Shown one piece after another: positions 36,129-44,916 of a stretch of DNA of 64,000 bases. Each line of letters begins with the position of its first letter. Within the stretch, counting starts at the first letter, position 1. The translations under genes and the position numbers were made by a program. The notes below the pieces were generated by a model that saw only the letters and a program-made list of their open reading frames with translations, was not told the DNA's origin and searched no databases. Source of the DNA: Granulicella cerasi (GTDB taxonomy: Bacteria; Acidobacteriota; Terriglobia; Terriglobales; Acidobacteriaceae); contig NZ_JAGSYD010000004.1 of the NCBI RefSeq assembly GCF_025685575.1, forward strand, positions 124,001-188,000, in the 5' to 3' direction.

Positions 36129-36252
36129 AGTTGTACAATTCTGGGACAGGCCGCGCAGGACAGTACCGCGACGGCCATCCGCCGAAATATCCGTTTCGGC
36201 ACCGCTAGAGAGAGCCGTTGGCGCGTCACGCATTCGAGTTAAAAGAGGCGCG

Positions 36253-37950
36253 GTGAAGCGAGTAGCATCAGGTCTGTTCGTGGTCGTTATGCTCATGGCG
36301 TGGGCGATGCAGGCCCGTGCCACGCCTGCGCCCGCGATCGTCTCCGGCGTGGTGCGCGACGTGCACGGAACGCCGCAGATGGGAGCGCTCGTGGAGCTGC
36401 TTCGACCCGATGCGAGCGCAGTGGCCACGGCCTTTACGGATGATCATGGCCGCTACCTGATGCAGAGCCTGAATCCGGGTAAATATCAGCTACGCGCCAG
36501 TGCAGCTTTCTTCGTTCCGGTCACGCGCTCCAACCTCAGCCTCCATGCAGGTGCGCAGGCTGTGATCAATCTCACCATGAGCACGCTGTTCGAGGCTGGT
36601 AACTGGCTTCCGGCGGAGCGTCGTGGCCCCAATGATTTGAACGACGACTGGAAGTGGACGCTGCGTTCTTCCGCGAGCCGTCCGTTGCTCCGGTTGGTGG
36701 ATCCTGAATCCGGCTCGGAGATGTCAACGTCGGCCACCGAGGTTCATCACGCAGACACGCAGGGGCGCGTGACGATTGTGAACGGCGACGGTGCGTTTGG
36801 CTTCGGCGGAACGCATCAGGTACTCACGATGGACCGCATCGTCGAGGATGGCGGTGGAGAGATTTTGCGCGCGGATATCGGCGATCCGCAGGTGCCGCTG
36901 ACGGTCGCACCCAGCATCGATATGCTGGCGGGCTATCAGCACCAGACGAAGTTCGGCGGACGCACGCGCATGGTGATGAGCTTCGCCTCCCACCCGGAGC
37001 TGGTTGCGAACGCTATCCCCGGATTCCAGACGTTGCGCATGGCCACAGCCCAGGAGCTTTCGCTGGGGGATGCCGTGTTGATCGACGCGGGAACGCTTTT
37101 CGAGGCGGAAAAGCTCGCGAGTTCGCGCGTGATGAACGAGCCGTTCGTTCGCGTCTCGGTACACCCGAGTGGGACCACCGCGGTGACCTATCGCTATGCT
37201 TCAGGGCGTCAGTTGCAGAGTTCTACGGACCTCGACAATCTGAAGCCCGAAGCGAATGTGATGGCTGAACAGAACGGTCGGCCGCTGTCGAACAAGGGGA
37301 GCCATCACGAGATTTCCTTGAGCCAGAAGCTCACCGAGAACGATGTCATCATGCTGGCGCTCTACCGCGATGCGTTTGCGAACGCGGCGTTGATGGGGTC
37401 GGGGCAGTTGAGCGCGCTTTCGGTGGCGACTCTGCCAGTCGTTGCTGATCCAACCACTGGTACATTCCGCCTCGCGGTAGCGGGCTACACGGGCAAGGGG
37501 CTGAGTGTGAGCTATACGCACGAGCTCGCGCCGGGAGTAAAAGCTTTCGTCGGCTACGACCTGGGAACCTCGCTGCGCGCTACGTCGCTCGGTAGCCAGG
37601 CTCAGGGACTGTCGACGCGTGGACATACGTCGTCGGCGGCGACGGCGGGCGTCCATGGCAAGATTGCCCGCACGGGAACCTCGATCAACGTGGAGTATCG
37701 CTGGCAGCCAAACAGTACGTTGACGCAGGTGAATGCCTACAACGTGGCTCCCGACGAGGCGTTTCTTGGCTTCGCGCTGCGCCAGCGCATCTGGGGCGGA
37801 CGGTTTCTGCCGCACGGCATGGACGCGGTGATTGCGGCGACGAACCTGCTGGAGCAGGGATACTTGCCGGTAGTCGCGCCGGATGGACACACGCTCTTTC
37901 TGGCGCAGGTTCCGCGAGCGATTCAGGGCGGACTGGCGTTCAACTTCTAA
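36253..37950 (+). CDS. Outer-membrane protein with carboxypeptidase-regulatory domain
   Basis: Exported protein of about 565 residues starting with GTG at 36253 after GAGG. The signal peptide (about 1-23) is followed by a carboxypeptidase-D-regulatory-like beta-sandwich (VVRDVHGTPQMGALVELL, DDHGRYLMQSLNPGKYQLRA). The rest is beta-rich and ends GGLAFNF, with the terminal Phe typical of beta-barrel outer-membrane proteins. This layout is like that of acidobacterial TonB-dependent-like or adhesin proteins, but no plug or TonB box was recognised. It follows the GWxTD gene closely on the same strand. The longer reading from 36094 overlaps the upstream gene and lacks support. Confidence 0.75.
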   Translation: MKRVASGLFVVVMLMAWAMQARATPAPAIVSGVVRDVHGTPQMGALVELLRPDASAVATAFTDDHGRYLMQSLNPGKYQLRASAAFFVPVTRSNLSLHAGAQAVINLTMSTLFEAGNWLPAERRGPNDLNDDWKWTLRSSASRPLLRLVDPESGSEMSTSATEVHHADTQGRVTIVNGDGAFGFGGTHQVLTMDRIVEDGGGEILRADIGDPQVPLTVAPSIDMLAGYQHQTKFGGRTRMVMSFASHPELVANAIPGFQTLRMATAQELSLGDAVLIDAGTLFEAEKLASSRVMNEPFVRVSVHPSGTTAVTYRYASGRQLQSSTDLDNLKPEANVMAEQNGRPLSNKGSHHEISLSQKLTENDVIMLALYRDAFANAALMGSGQLSALSVATLPVVADPTTGTFRLAVAGYTGKGLSVSYTHELAPGVKAFVGYDLGTSLRATSLGSQAQGLSTRGHTSSAATAGVHGKIARTGTSINVEYRWQPNSTLTQVNAYNVAPDEAFLGFALRQRIWGGRFLPHGMDAVIAATNLLEQGYLPVVAPDGHTLFLAQVPRAIQGGLAFNF

Positions 37951-37997
37951 CGCACTCGATTTGTCACGGGCTGAGGAAAACTTCAGGCAATCGGTGC

Positions 37998-38003
37998 TAT
38001 ACT
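37998..38003 (+). promoter_or_regulatory. Possible -10 box upstream of tRNA-Lys
   Basis: TATACT at 37998-38003, about 90 bases before the tRNA. No convincing -35 box was seen 16-18 bases upstream, so this is weak. Confidence 0.25.
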
Positions 38004-38089
38004 AATCTTCGTGCGGTGAGGTTCTCCTGCACACTCCCAAGCAGGCTTCAGATGAAGTTTGCGCCTCGCGCCAGGCGAGGTCAAGGAAT

Positions 38090-38165
38090 GGACGCGTAGC
38101 TCAACTGGCAGAGCATTCGACTCTTAATCGACAGGTTGTAGGTTCGATTCCTACCGCGTCCACCA
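38090..38165 (+). tRNA. tRNA-Lys (anticodon CTT)
   Basis: Full cloverleaf including encoded CCA. The acceptor stem GGACGCG pairs with CGCGTCC, the anticodon loop is CTCTTAA (anticodon CTT, reading AAG), and the T arm GTAGG-TTCGATT-CCTAC is canonical. The outermost anticodon-stem pair is a mismatch (T with C), the remaining four are intact. A perfect hairpin follows at 38173. Confidence 0.97.
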
Positions 38166-38172
38166 AAAGATT

Positions 38173-38206
38173 CGCAAAACGGTTCGCTTCGGCGAACCGT
38201 TTTGCG
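38173..38206 (+). terminator. Hairpin terminator after tRNA-Lys
   Basis: Perfect 15-bp stem CGCAAAACGGTTCGC with a TTCG loop, ending in TTTT within the 3' arm. It lies eight bases after the tRNA CCA. Confidence 0.75.
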
Positions 38207-38455
38207 TTGGTGCGTAGTGAAAGGGTTCCGCTCATCAATCGCTTGGGATTCTTCACTGAACGCTCGCGGCTTATCTGCCCGCTTCAACTCTGCGGTGAGG
38301 GGTTTGGTCCGGCGGATGGCTCGCGGTAGTAATCGCCGTAGGTTGACGGAAGCGTCAGGCGCGAGGGTGAACCTTGTCCCGTTTTGAAACGACTTCGAAA
38401 GAAAACTCACGATGTCGGTGCCGATGAGCGATATATCCGTCGTAGAGTCTGCAAC

Positions 38456-40264
38456 ATGCGAAAAATTCTGGCTCTCTGGGGCATCAGCCTCGCTGGGCTC
38501 ATTTGTGGATGCGGCCTGGGGACCGCTGGTCAGGGGTACTACAAAGGAAACTCGGTTGCCGTTGATCCGCTAAGCAAGATTCCGAAGGCGGGGTGTTTGT
38601 ATGGGGCGATGCTGCCGAACGTGTCGGGGAATTCCGTGCCCGATTTTTGCGGCAGCGCCGGTGTCGGGACGATCCTGAACGCTCCGCCTGTAAGCGACCG
38701 AGGTTTGGCGTTGAACGTCGGGGACTGCGGCAAGCAGCAGGCGCTGCAGCTCCCAGCGGTCGCGAGCGCGGCGCAGACCTTCGTCGTTTACGGCTTCTTT
38801 CCGCCGTTCGGTGCGAGCTACGGCTATGGCTTCGGGGACGCGTCGGGGCATTGCCTGAATCCTTCACTCTTCTTCGGGACCTCGCCGAACCTGCTGGGAA
38901 TCGATGGGTACGAGGCGGAGTATCGGACGGGACCGCGCGCCTCTTCATGGTTGCTGGACCAGTTGCCTTCCAGCACGGGTTCCCAGCCGACGGAGGCGCT
39001 TCCGTTTGGCTGGCACGTCGTCACCTATGTCTGCTCCACGCAGCGGAGCAGCGGAAGCCAGGTTTACTACGATGGACGGCCGGTGACGATGTCAGGCGGC
39101 GGGGGCATCAGCTGTCCGACGAATACTGCGACCGGTGTCTATCAGGTTGGAGGCTCCCGGCTCGGCACGGACACGTTCGGCAACTACATCCTGACGGGGA
39201 CGCTGGTTTACTCGAAGCAGCTCGATGCGGCGAGTGTGGCGACGATCTCCGACGCGCTGCACAGCTATGGCAGGTCCGTGGGGGCTGAGCAGGATAGGCC
39301 GCTCAGTACGCCGTCACATCACCCTGCGTTGCTGGTGGCGGACGGAGATTCGCGAACGGCAGGTGTGGCTTGCGCGGGATGCGATTGGCCGTCGTCGCTG
39401 CGTTTGGATGATGCGAATACGCAGGTGGTGAACCGGGGATTTGGCGGTGCTACGGCGCAGGACCTGTGCGCGGACCGCGAGAACTGGTGGAACGCGGGAT
39501 ATCAGGACGCTTCCAGCCCTGCGTTGATGGCGGCTGTGTGGATGGGCGTCAACGACTACGCGGTGTATGGCCCGAATCCGGCGACGGTGGCGACTTCGAC
39601 GTTCGTTTTCGAGCAGCAGATGTGCAGCGTGGAAAGGCTGAAGAAGCTGGGGTATCACGTCTTTCTCGCCACCGAAATTGCGGGTAGCGGGAGCGCATAC
39701 GATCTGGCGAAGAACACCATTACGCCGATGATGCGTCAACAGTACGCGACTGATGCTGCGGTGACCCTGGTGGACCTGGCGACGTTTCCGTGCCTGGGAG
39801 CGGACGGAGCGAGCAATCGCAGCAACCCGGGCGGATGCTTCGTGGAGCAGAGCAGTGGCGCCGCGGGGTTGCACCCGAATACCGTTGCAGAGCAGGGAGC
39901 GATCGCGGGGATGTTCGCCAATGCGATCAACGAGTGGCGAGGCGCTACCTGTGCCAAGCCGAATGAGACCGCTGCTGCGAGCTACGCCGAGCAAGCGCGT
40001 GATGGCTGCGTGAAGCTCACAGGGGCTGCTGCACAGGTGATCACATTGCCGGACTGTCAGGGATACTCGAAGACGCGCACGATTGTGAATGCGTCGAACA
40101 ATAACGCCACGGTGCAGGCAGCGATTGCAGGCTGGGGTTCGTCATTCGTTGAGTTGATCGACGGCAGGCAGGCGGTCACGCTCGCGGCAAACACCACCGT
40201 GAAGCTGCAGCCCCTTCCTTCAGCGATGGCTACGGGCGGATGCAGTTGGAAGGTGCTGCCATAG
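38456..40264 (+). CDS. SGNH-hydrolase lipoprotein with lectin-like domain
   Basis: Exported protein of 602 residues. The N-terminus MRKILALWGISLAGLICGC is a lipoprotein-type signal with a Cys at 17 or 19. Residues about 100-270 look like a concanavalin A/LamG-type beta-sandwich (WHVVTYVCSTQ, QVYYDGRPVTM, GTLVYSKQLDAASV). An SGNH hydrolase follows: block I GDSR (about 297), a GFGG turn (block II), GVND (about 364, block III) and GLHPN (about 472, block V His). It may be an esterase on polysaccharide or another envelope substrate. ATG at 38456 is preferred over a longer reading from 38384. It has no cotranscribed neighbour. Confidence 0.75.
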   Translation: MRKILALWGISLAGLICGCGLGTAGQGYYKGNSVAVDPLSKIPKAGCLYGAMLPNVSGNSVPDFCGSAGVGTILNAPPVSDRGLALNVGDCGKQQALQLPAVASAAQTFVVYGFFPPFGASYGYGFGDASGHCLNPSLFFGTSPNLLGIDGYEAEYRTGPRASSWLLDQLPSSTGSQPTEALPFGWHVVTYVCSTQRSSGSQVYYDGRPVTMSGGGGISCPTNTATGVYQVGGSRLGTDTFGNYILTGTLVYSKQLDAASVATISDALHSYGRSVGAEQDRPLSTPSHHPALLVADGDSRTAGVACAGCDWPSSLRLDDANTQVVNRGFGGATAQDLCADRENWWNAGYQDASSPALMAAVWMGVNDYAVYGPNPATVATSTFVFEQQMCSVERLKKLGYHVFLATEIAGSGSAYDLAKNTITPMMRQQYATDAAVTLVDLATFPCLGADGASNRSNPGGCFVEQSSGAAGLHPNTVAEQGAIAGMFANAINEWRGATCAKPNETAAASYAEQARDGCVKLTGAAAQVITLPDCQGYSKTRTIVNASNNNATVQAAIAGWGSSFVELIDGRQAVTLAANTTVKLQPLPSAMATGGCSWKVLP

Positions 40265-40276
40265 CCCGGGCTTGAG

Positions 40277-40315
40277 ACGTAGAAAGGGCAGCCGAGGTGG
40301 CTGCCCTTTCTACGT
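40277..40315. terminator. Bidirectional hairpin between convergent genes
   Basis: Perfect 17-bp stem (40277-40293 with 40299-40315) with a five-base loop, between the SGNH gene and the convergent mqnD gene. It has little T run on either side. Confidence 0.7.
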
Positions 40316-40327
40316 TCTGGAGTCTGC

Positions 40328-41185
40328 TTAGCCGATGAAGTCGATCTTGGCCTTGAAGGGGATGATGCCCTTTTCGTAGCCCATCTCGAGAAGCTTGCGG
40401 ATGGCTTCGCGACCGTCGTCGCCGTAGTTGATGGTGCGCTCGTTGACGTACATGCCGACGAAGCGGTTCGCGAGGTTCGTGTCGAGGTCGCGTGCGAACT
40501 GCATCGCGTACTCGAGGGCCGCTTCGCGGTTGTCGAGTGCGTACTGGATGGAGTCGCGGACGGCGATCGTCGTCGTGCGCATGACTTCTTCGCCAAGCGA
40601 ACGCTTGACGACGTTGCAGCCAAGCGGCAGCGGAAGGCCGCCGGTGAGCTCACGCCACCACACGCCGAGGTCGAGGATCTTCTTGAGGCCGTCGCGTGCG
40701 TAGGTCAGCTGGCCTTCGTGAATGATGAGGCCGGCGTCGAACTGGCCGGACTGCACAGAGGGGATGATCTGATCGAACGGGATCGTCTGGGTTTCCACCT
40801 CGGGGTGGGAGAGCTTCAGCGCAAGGTAGGCGGTGGTGAGTTCGCCGGGGACCGCGATCTTGAGCTTCTTCACTTCGTCGAGGGTGTACTGCTTGGTGGC
40901 GACGATCATGGGGCCGTAGTTGTCGCCCACGGATCCGCCGCAGTCCATCAAGGCGTAGTGGTCCTGCAGGTAGGGGTAAGCATGGAAGCTGACGGCGGTA
41001 ACGTCGTAGAACTGCTCGTTGAGCGCCTTGCGGTTCAGGGTCTCGATGTCCGTGAGAGTGTGGTTGAAGCGATAGCCGGGCACGCGGATCTTGTTGGTCG
41101 CGAGGCCGTAGAACATGAAGGCGTCGTCGGAGTCCGGGCTGTGGGCGATGGAGATGTCACGAATATCTGCAGCTACGTTGCTCAT
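40328..41185 (-). CDS. mqnD: 1,4-dihydroxy-6-naphthoate synthase MqnD
   Basis: MqnD of the futalosine route to menaquinone converts cyclic dehypoxanthine futalosine to 1,4-dihydroxy-6-naphthoate. The 285-residue protein has the periplasmic-binding-protein-like fold and the family run IAHSPDSDDAFMFYGLATNK at the N-terminus, with the helix-strand runs NYGPMIVATKQY and AGLIIHEGQLTYARDGL. ATG at 41183-41185 (MSNVAAD) is chosen; a longer reading from 41323 is Pro/Ala-rich and unlikely. It is not next to other mqn genes in the window. It is convergent with the SGNH gene. Confidence 0.87.
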   Translation of the reverse strand: MSNVAADIRDISIAHSPDSDDAFMFYGLATNKIRVPGYRFNHTLTDIETLNRKALNEQFYDVTAVSFHAYPYLQDHYALMDCGGSVGDNYGPMIVATKQYTLDEVKKLKIAVPGELTTAYLALKLSHPEVETQTIPFDQIIPSVQSGQFDAGLIIHEGQLTYARDGLKKILDLGVWWRELTGGLPLPLGCNVVKRSLGEEVMRTTTIAVRDSIQYALDNREAALEYAMQFARDLDTNLANRFVGMYVNERTINYGDDGREAIRKLLEMGYEKGIIPFKAKIDFIG

Positions 41186-41273
41186 GGGTTCCTTGTTTGT
41201 TGCTGCGCCGGAGCGCGTTGTTGCGGTTGAAGACGGGGCCTGGCTGCGTGATGCGCTGCGGCCGGGAAAGGCG

Positions 41274-41840
41274 TTAGCGGCGATAGCGGCCGGGTTCGGG
41301 GTCAGTAAGGTCGCCACCGGCACCGGGGTCGAACTGTTTCCAGTCGGTCGGGCTTACAACGGGGCGGCGAAGGTTAGGGAACTGGGTAGGCTGCGGGCGG
41401 AAGGGTTCTTCTTCAGCGGCAGTGACGGGCGCAACGGATGCAGCCTTAATGCGATGGGAGGAGAGCGGGAAGCGTACTGCAGGCTCTGCGGGAGCCGCTT
41501 CTACCGCGGGGGCAGGAGGAGGAGGCGCTGGTGCCTCTACAGGCGGCGCAGGTGGTGCTGCGTGGCGCTGTTGCATCTCGCTCGCAGCGCGGAAGGCCTC
41601 AGCGAAGTCATGTAGCGTCTTTTCCTGAGCGGGAGTGGGCTCAATGGCTGGCGGCGGAGGAGCTACCGGTTCGGTGGCGAGCATAGCGCGCTGGCGCGAC
41701 AGTGCAGAGCGACCTTTCGCTTCGGCGGCCTGTGCGAGTTTCTGTCTGCGGCGCGTGCGGCGAATGTATTGCGCGGTCGAGATGGAGGCCCAGAGGAGGG
41801 CGACAAAGGCTACGACCGTGATGGCAAACAAGTAGGGCAT
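41274..41840 (-). CDS. Single-pass membrane protein with Pro/Ala-rich tail
   Basis: Hypothetical protein of 188 residues. An N-terminal membrane segment (about 3-22) is followed by a basic patch (RRTRRRQK), and then a long Pro/Ala-rich, probably disordered stretch (about 55-130) that includes repeated PPAPP and APAP runs. It ends in a charged tail. It is 88 bases upstream of mqnD on the same strand, so cotranscription is possible. Low-complexity composition makes the function unreadable; a structural or interaction role is possible. Confidence 0.6.
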   Translation of the reverse strand: MPYLFAITVVAFVALLWASISTAQYIRRTRRRQKLAQAAEAKGRSALSRQRAMLATEPVAPPPPAIEPTPAQEKTLHDFAEAFRAASEMQQRHAAPPAPPVEAPAPPPPAPAVEAAPAEPAVRFPLSSHRIKAASVAPVTAAEEEPFRPQPTQFPNLRRPVVSPTDWKQFDPGAGGDLTDPEPGRYRR

Positions 41841-42037
41841 AGGTGCCTATCTGAAGGATACCAGTTGGGCATGTGAGGCGTCGTTTGATGCCGCAGAGGA
41901 GTTTTGCGGTCGCATGGAAGAAAGCTCGAAAATAAGTGTGATTAGATTGGTTCCGATTGCGTCGCGTATAGAGAAAATCTTCTTGCGTAATGGAATACTG
42001 AAATCGCGATTTTCCTCCACTGAAAGGCACTGCGCGC

Positions 42038-42433
42038 ATGAGCGTGAAGCAAGCATCCCGGACCAAGCTGCGTGTAGCGGCATGGATGGAGGCTGCCCGC
42101 GAACATGCGGAGTCCTGGCGTCGGCGTGGGGCTACGGTCGCCGTAGGAACGCTGGCGGTCTTCATGGCTTACGGTGTGATCTTCGGGCACAACGGAGTGA
42201 CTGCATTCGCGCACAAGATGTCGGAAGAGCGCGACCTGCATGGACAGATGGACCGCTTGCAGAAGGAAAATGATCGCCTGCGTGAGCATGTGGATCGCTT
42301 GCAGAACGATCCAGGCGCGATTGAACATCAGGCGCGCGAAGAACTTCATTACACGCGTCAGGGAGAAGTGATCTACACGCTTCCTCCGAAGAGCGCGGAC
42401 ACGAAGCCGGTTCCGCTGCCCGAGCAAAAGTAA
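42038..42433 (+). CDS. FtsB/DivIC-like septum formation protein
   Basis: Protein of 131 residues with one membrane helix (about 34-50, TVAVGTLAVFMAYGVIF), followed by a coiled coil (about 62-95, LHGQMDRLQKENDRLREHVDRL) and the conserved EHQAREELHYTRQGEV segment that ends FtsB and DivIC proteins. It would help assemble the divisome by interacting with FtsL and FtsQ. The N-terminal 30 residues are an extra basic extension. ATG at 42038 has no strong ribosome binding site. The gene stands alone, between a divergent membrane gene and a ZIP transporter. Confidence 0.82.
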   Translation: MSVKQASRTKLRVAAWMEAAREHAESWRRRGATVAVGTLAVFMAYGVIFGHNGVTAFAHKMSEERDLHGQMDRLQKENDRLREHVDRLQNDPGAIEHQAREELHYTRQGEVIYTLPPKSADTKPVPLPEQK

Positions 42434-42452
42434 GAGATCTGCAGCAATCAAC

Positions 42453-42476
42453 GGGGCGCCTGCGGGCGTCCTGTTT
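42453..42476 (+). terminator. Intrinsic terminator after the FtsB-like gene
   Basis: Stem GGGGCGCC / GGCGTCCT with two wobble pairs, four-base loop TGCG, then TGTTT. Short T run. Confidence 0.45.
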
Positions 42477-42519
42477 GCCTCTGCGCGCGAGTTGCGTACC
42501 ATGAAGGTTTGGAGGCAGT

Positions 42520-43317
42520 TTGAGCAGGGTATTGGTTGAGGGCGTGGTAGCGATAGCGGCGGTGCAGGGTGTAGCTGCGCTCGCGGTGTTTTCTGCGCGC
42601 GCACAGGAGACGCGCCTGCGGCGCTGGTTGCCGCATGTTGTCGGCGTCGCCGTGGGAGTATTGCTGGCGACTGCGCTGGCGCATCTGTTGCCGGAGTCTC
42701 TGGAGCAACTGCATAACAGCCGTTGGGTGTGGGTGGTGCTGGTCGGCACTATGGCGCTGCTCTTTGGCTTTGAGCGCGTGTTCCATGCGGTGAGCGGTGT
42801 TCGCCCTGAACCTGCGCCCAGTCTCGCGGACCAGGAGTGCGAGGAGATTCATCACCATGCGCACGGCTCGTCGCGCCCCGTGACCTTGCTGCTCGGAGCG
42901 GTCACCCACAGCTTTGTGGATGGTGCGAGCGTAGCTGCGGCTTTTGTAGTGGACTTCCGACTCGGTTGGGTGACGGCGATCGCCGTCGGCCTGCATGAGG
43001 TTCCGCATCGACTCGGAGACTTTGCGCTGCTGCTGCATATGGATGTCCCGCGCCGCCGTGCTTCATGGCTGGCTGTGCTTGCAGGAATGTCGGGTCTGGT
43101 GGGCTGGGGACTTGCCGCATGGCTCGGCGCGGCGAACCCTGCCGTGATCGCGTGGCTGCTGCCCATCAGCGCCGGAAGCTTCCTCTACATCTCGCTGGTA
43201 GACCTGCTGCCGGAACTGATGAGTGAGCGGAGGCCGCGCGCGATGGCCTGGCAAATCTTCTGGATTTTCGTTGGAGTCGCTCTCGGGGTAGGATTGACGC
43301 GATTGCCAGGAGCGTAA
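42520..43317 (+). CDS. ZIP-family metal transporter
   Basis: Divalent-metal transporter of 265 residues with about eight helices. TM4 contains HSFVDGASVAAAF and TM5 contains HEVPHRLGDFALLL; in most ZIP proteins the sixth residue of the second motif is Glu, here Arg. A His-rich loop (EEIHHHAHG) lies between TM3 and TM4. It would move zinc or a similar cation across the inner membrane. The start is TTG at 42520 after GGAGGCAG; no in-frame ATG nearby fits. It is nine bases before the ROK kinase gene, so both are probably cotranscribed. Confidence 0.82.
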   Translation: MSRVLVEGVVAIAAVQGVAALAVFSARAQETRLRRWLPHVVGVAVGVLLATALAHLLPESLEQLHNSRWVWVVLVGTMALLFGFERVFHAVSGVRPEPAPSLADQECEEIHHHAHGSSRPVTLLLGAVTHSFVDGASVAAAFVVDFRLGWVTAIAVGLHEVPHRLGDFALLLHMDVPRRRASWLAVLAGMSGLVGWGLAAWLGAANPAVIAWLLPISAGSFLYISLVDLLPELMSERRPRAMAWQIFWIFVGVALGVGLTRLPGA

Positions 43318-43325
43318 GAAAGCGG

Positions 43326-44231
43326 ATGCGAATTGGTGTAGATCTGGGCGGCACAAAGGTTGAAGCCCTTGCAATGGACAATAGTGGCGCGGAGTTGCAG
43401 CGCATTCGTATGTCAACGCCGAAGGGCGATTACCCCGGTACGGTCGCGGCCATCGCGGGTCTGGTCACGCAGCTCGAGAGCGCTACTGGCGAACGCGGAA
43501 CCGTTGGCGTAGGCATTCCGGGAACGATTGTTCGCTCCACCGGGCTGGTGAAGAACGCAAACTCGACATGGCTGAACGGGCAGCCGTTGGAGCGCGACCT
43601 TAGCGTGGCGCTCGACCGCGAGGTGCGTTGTGCGAACGACGCGAACTGCTTTGCGATCTCTGAGGCTACTGATGGTGCCGCCGCCGGCTACGAAGTTGTA
43701 TTCGGCGTGATCATCGGCACAGGCTGCGGCGGCGGTATCGCGATCAATGGCAAGATTGGCGCGGGGCCGAACGGCATTCGCGGCGAATGGGGCCATGTGC
43801 CGTTGCCGTGGATCACGAAGGACGAGTTCCCAGGACCAGCGTGCTACTGCGGCAACCATGGATGTCTGGAGACTTGGATCTCGGGCACCGGTTTTGAAGC
43901 GGATTTTCGTCGGGTAACGGGCAAGGATTGGCGTGGGCACGAGATCGTCGCTGCGGCACAACGCGGCGAGCATGACGCTCAAGCGGCGCTGGATCGGTTG
44001 GAAGATCGCATGGCCCGAGCGCTGGCGATGCTGGCGAATATTGTCGATCCGGATGCGATTGTGCTCGGCGGTGGTCTTTCCAAGCTGGATTTTCTGTACT
44101 CTGGCAATCTACAGCGCCGCATCGCGGAGCTTACGTTTGGCAGGGGTTGTGAAGCGCCCGTTCTGCGGAATCTGCATGGCGATTCGAGCGGCGTACGCGG
44201 CGCGGCATGGTTGTGGCCTCTGGAAAAGTGA
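43326..44231 (+). CDS. ROK-family sugar kinase (fructokinase/NagK type)
   Basis: Sugar kinase of 301 residues. The phosphate-binding DLGGTKVEALA (about 6-16) opens the fold; later come ANDANCFAISEA with the catalytic Asp, IGTGCGGGIAINGK, and the zinc motif of ROK proteins in CYCGNHGC (about 178-185) followed by LETWISG. It phosphorylates a hexose or hexosamine such as fructose or N-acetylglucosamine; the exact sugar cannot be told. ATG at 43326. It follows the ZIP gene by nine bases. The sequence looks complete. Confidence 0.88.
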   Translation: MRIGVDLGGTKVEALAMDNSGAELQRIRMSTPKGDYPGTVAAIAGLVTQLESATGERGTVGVGIPGTIVRSTGLVKNANSTWLNGQPLERDLSVALDREVRCANDANCFAISEATDGAAAGYEVVFGVIIGTGCGGGIAINGKIGAGPNGIRGEWGHVPLPWITKDEFPGPACYCGNHGCLETWISGTGFEADFRRVTGKDWRGHEIVAAAQRGEHDAQAALDRLEDRMARALAMLANIVDPDAIVLGGGLSKLDFLYSGNLQRRIAELTFGRGCEAPVLRNLHGDSSGVRGAAWLWPLEK

Positions 44232-44285
44232 CCGACAGCGGTGCTGCTGCATCTGAGAGTGTGTGTTGCATAGGACGGAGCACGA

Positions 44286-44846
44286 ATGGCGAAAGTGAAG
44301 GCGGCGGTGAAGAAGCCCGACGCGAAATCAGAGACGCAACGCGCGGCAGAGCCGAAGTCGCGCATGGGAGTCGAGCTGCGTAAGCAGCTTCTTGCGCTGT
44401 TGGATGGCGGACAGGCGCACGCGACATTCGACGATGCGGTGAAGGGCTTTCCGCCATCGCTGCAGGGCGAGCTTACGGAGAACCTGCCGTACTCTGGCTG
44501 GCAACTGCTGGAGCATCTGCGCATCGCTCAGCGCGACATTCTCGACTTCAGCCGGAACCAGGATGGCAGCTATAAGGCTCTGAACTGGCCGGACGACTAC
44601 TGGCCGAAGGAAGCGGAACCACCTTCAGCGGCGGCCTGGAACAAGACCGTCGTGCAGATCCGCGAAGACCGCAAGGCGTTCGAGCAGTTGATCCGCGAGG
44701 CGAGCGACGACGAGTTGATCGCTCCGTTCCCTTGGGGAGATGGGCAGAATCTGCTGCGGCAGACTCTGCTGATCGCCGACCACACGGCCTATCATGTGGG
44801 CGAGATGGTGGTACTGCGACGACTCTTCGGACAGTGGAAGAAATAA
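44286..44846 (+). CDS. DinB family protein
   Basis: Four-helix DinB-like protein of 186 residues. The family His/metal sites are in GWQLLEHLRIAQ and ADHTAYHVGEMVVLRR near the C-terminus. The first about 25 residues form a Lys/Ala-rich extension (AKVKAAVKKPDAK). DinB-like proteins bind metal and some act in thiol transfer, but most have unknown roles. ATG at 44286 follows GGAGCACGA. A terminator with a TTCG loop follows. It is separated from the ROK gene by about 55 bases and may share its transcript. Confidence 0.85.
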   Translation: MAKVKAAVKKPDAKSETQRAAEPKSRMGVELRKQLLALLDGGQAHATFDDAVKGFPPSLQGELTENLPYSGWQLLEHLRIAQRDILDFSRNQDGSYKALNWPDDYWPKEAEPPSAAAWNKTVVQIREDRKAFEQLIREASDDELIAPFPWGDGQNLLRQTLLIADHTAYHVGEMVVLRRLFGQWKK

Positions 44847-44850
44847 GAAA

Positions 44851-44876
44851 AAGGCGAGCTTCGGCTCGCCTTTTCT
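44851..44876. terminator. Bidirectional terminator after the DinB-like gene
   Basis: Nine-base stem AAGGCGAGC / GCTCGCCTT with a TTCG loop and T-rich tail; A-rich on the left, so it may also end the convergent oxidoreductase gene at 44917. Confidence 0.8.
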
Positions 44877-44916
44877 GTTTGCCGGGTTGAGCAGCAGATC
44901 GTGAAGTGGTTACGCG

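Noticed and set aside
38081..38410. Minus-strand reading frame across the tRNA with a run of the type RNRTYNLSIKSRMLC
   Set aside because: It is the antisense translation of the tRNA-Lys gene, a known source of false proteins; no ribosome binding site or family supports it.
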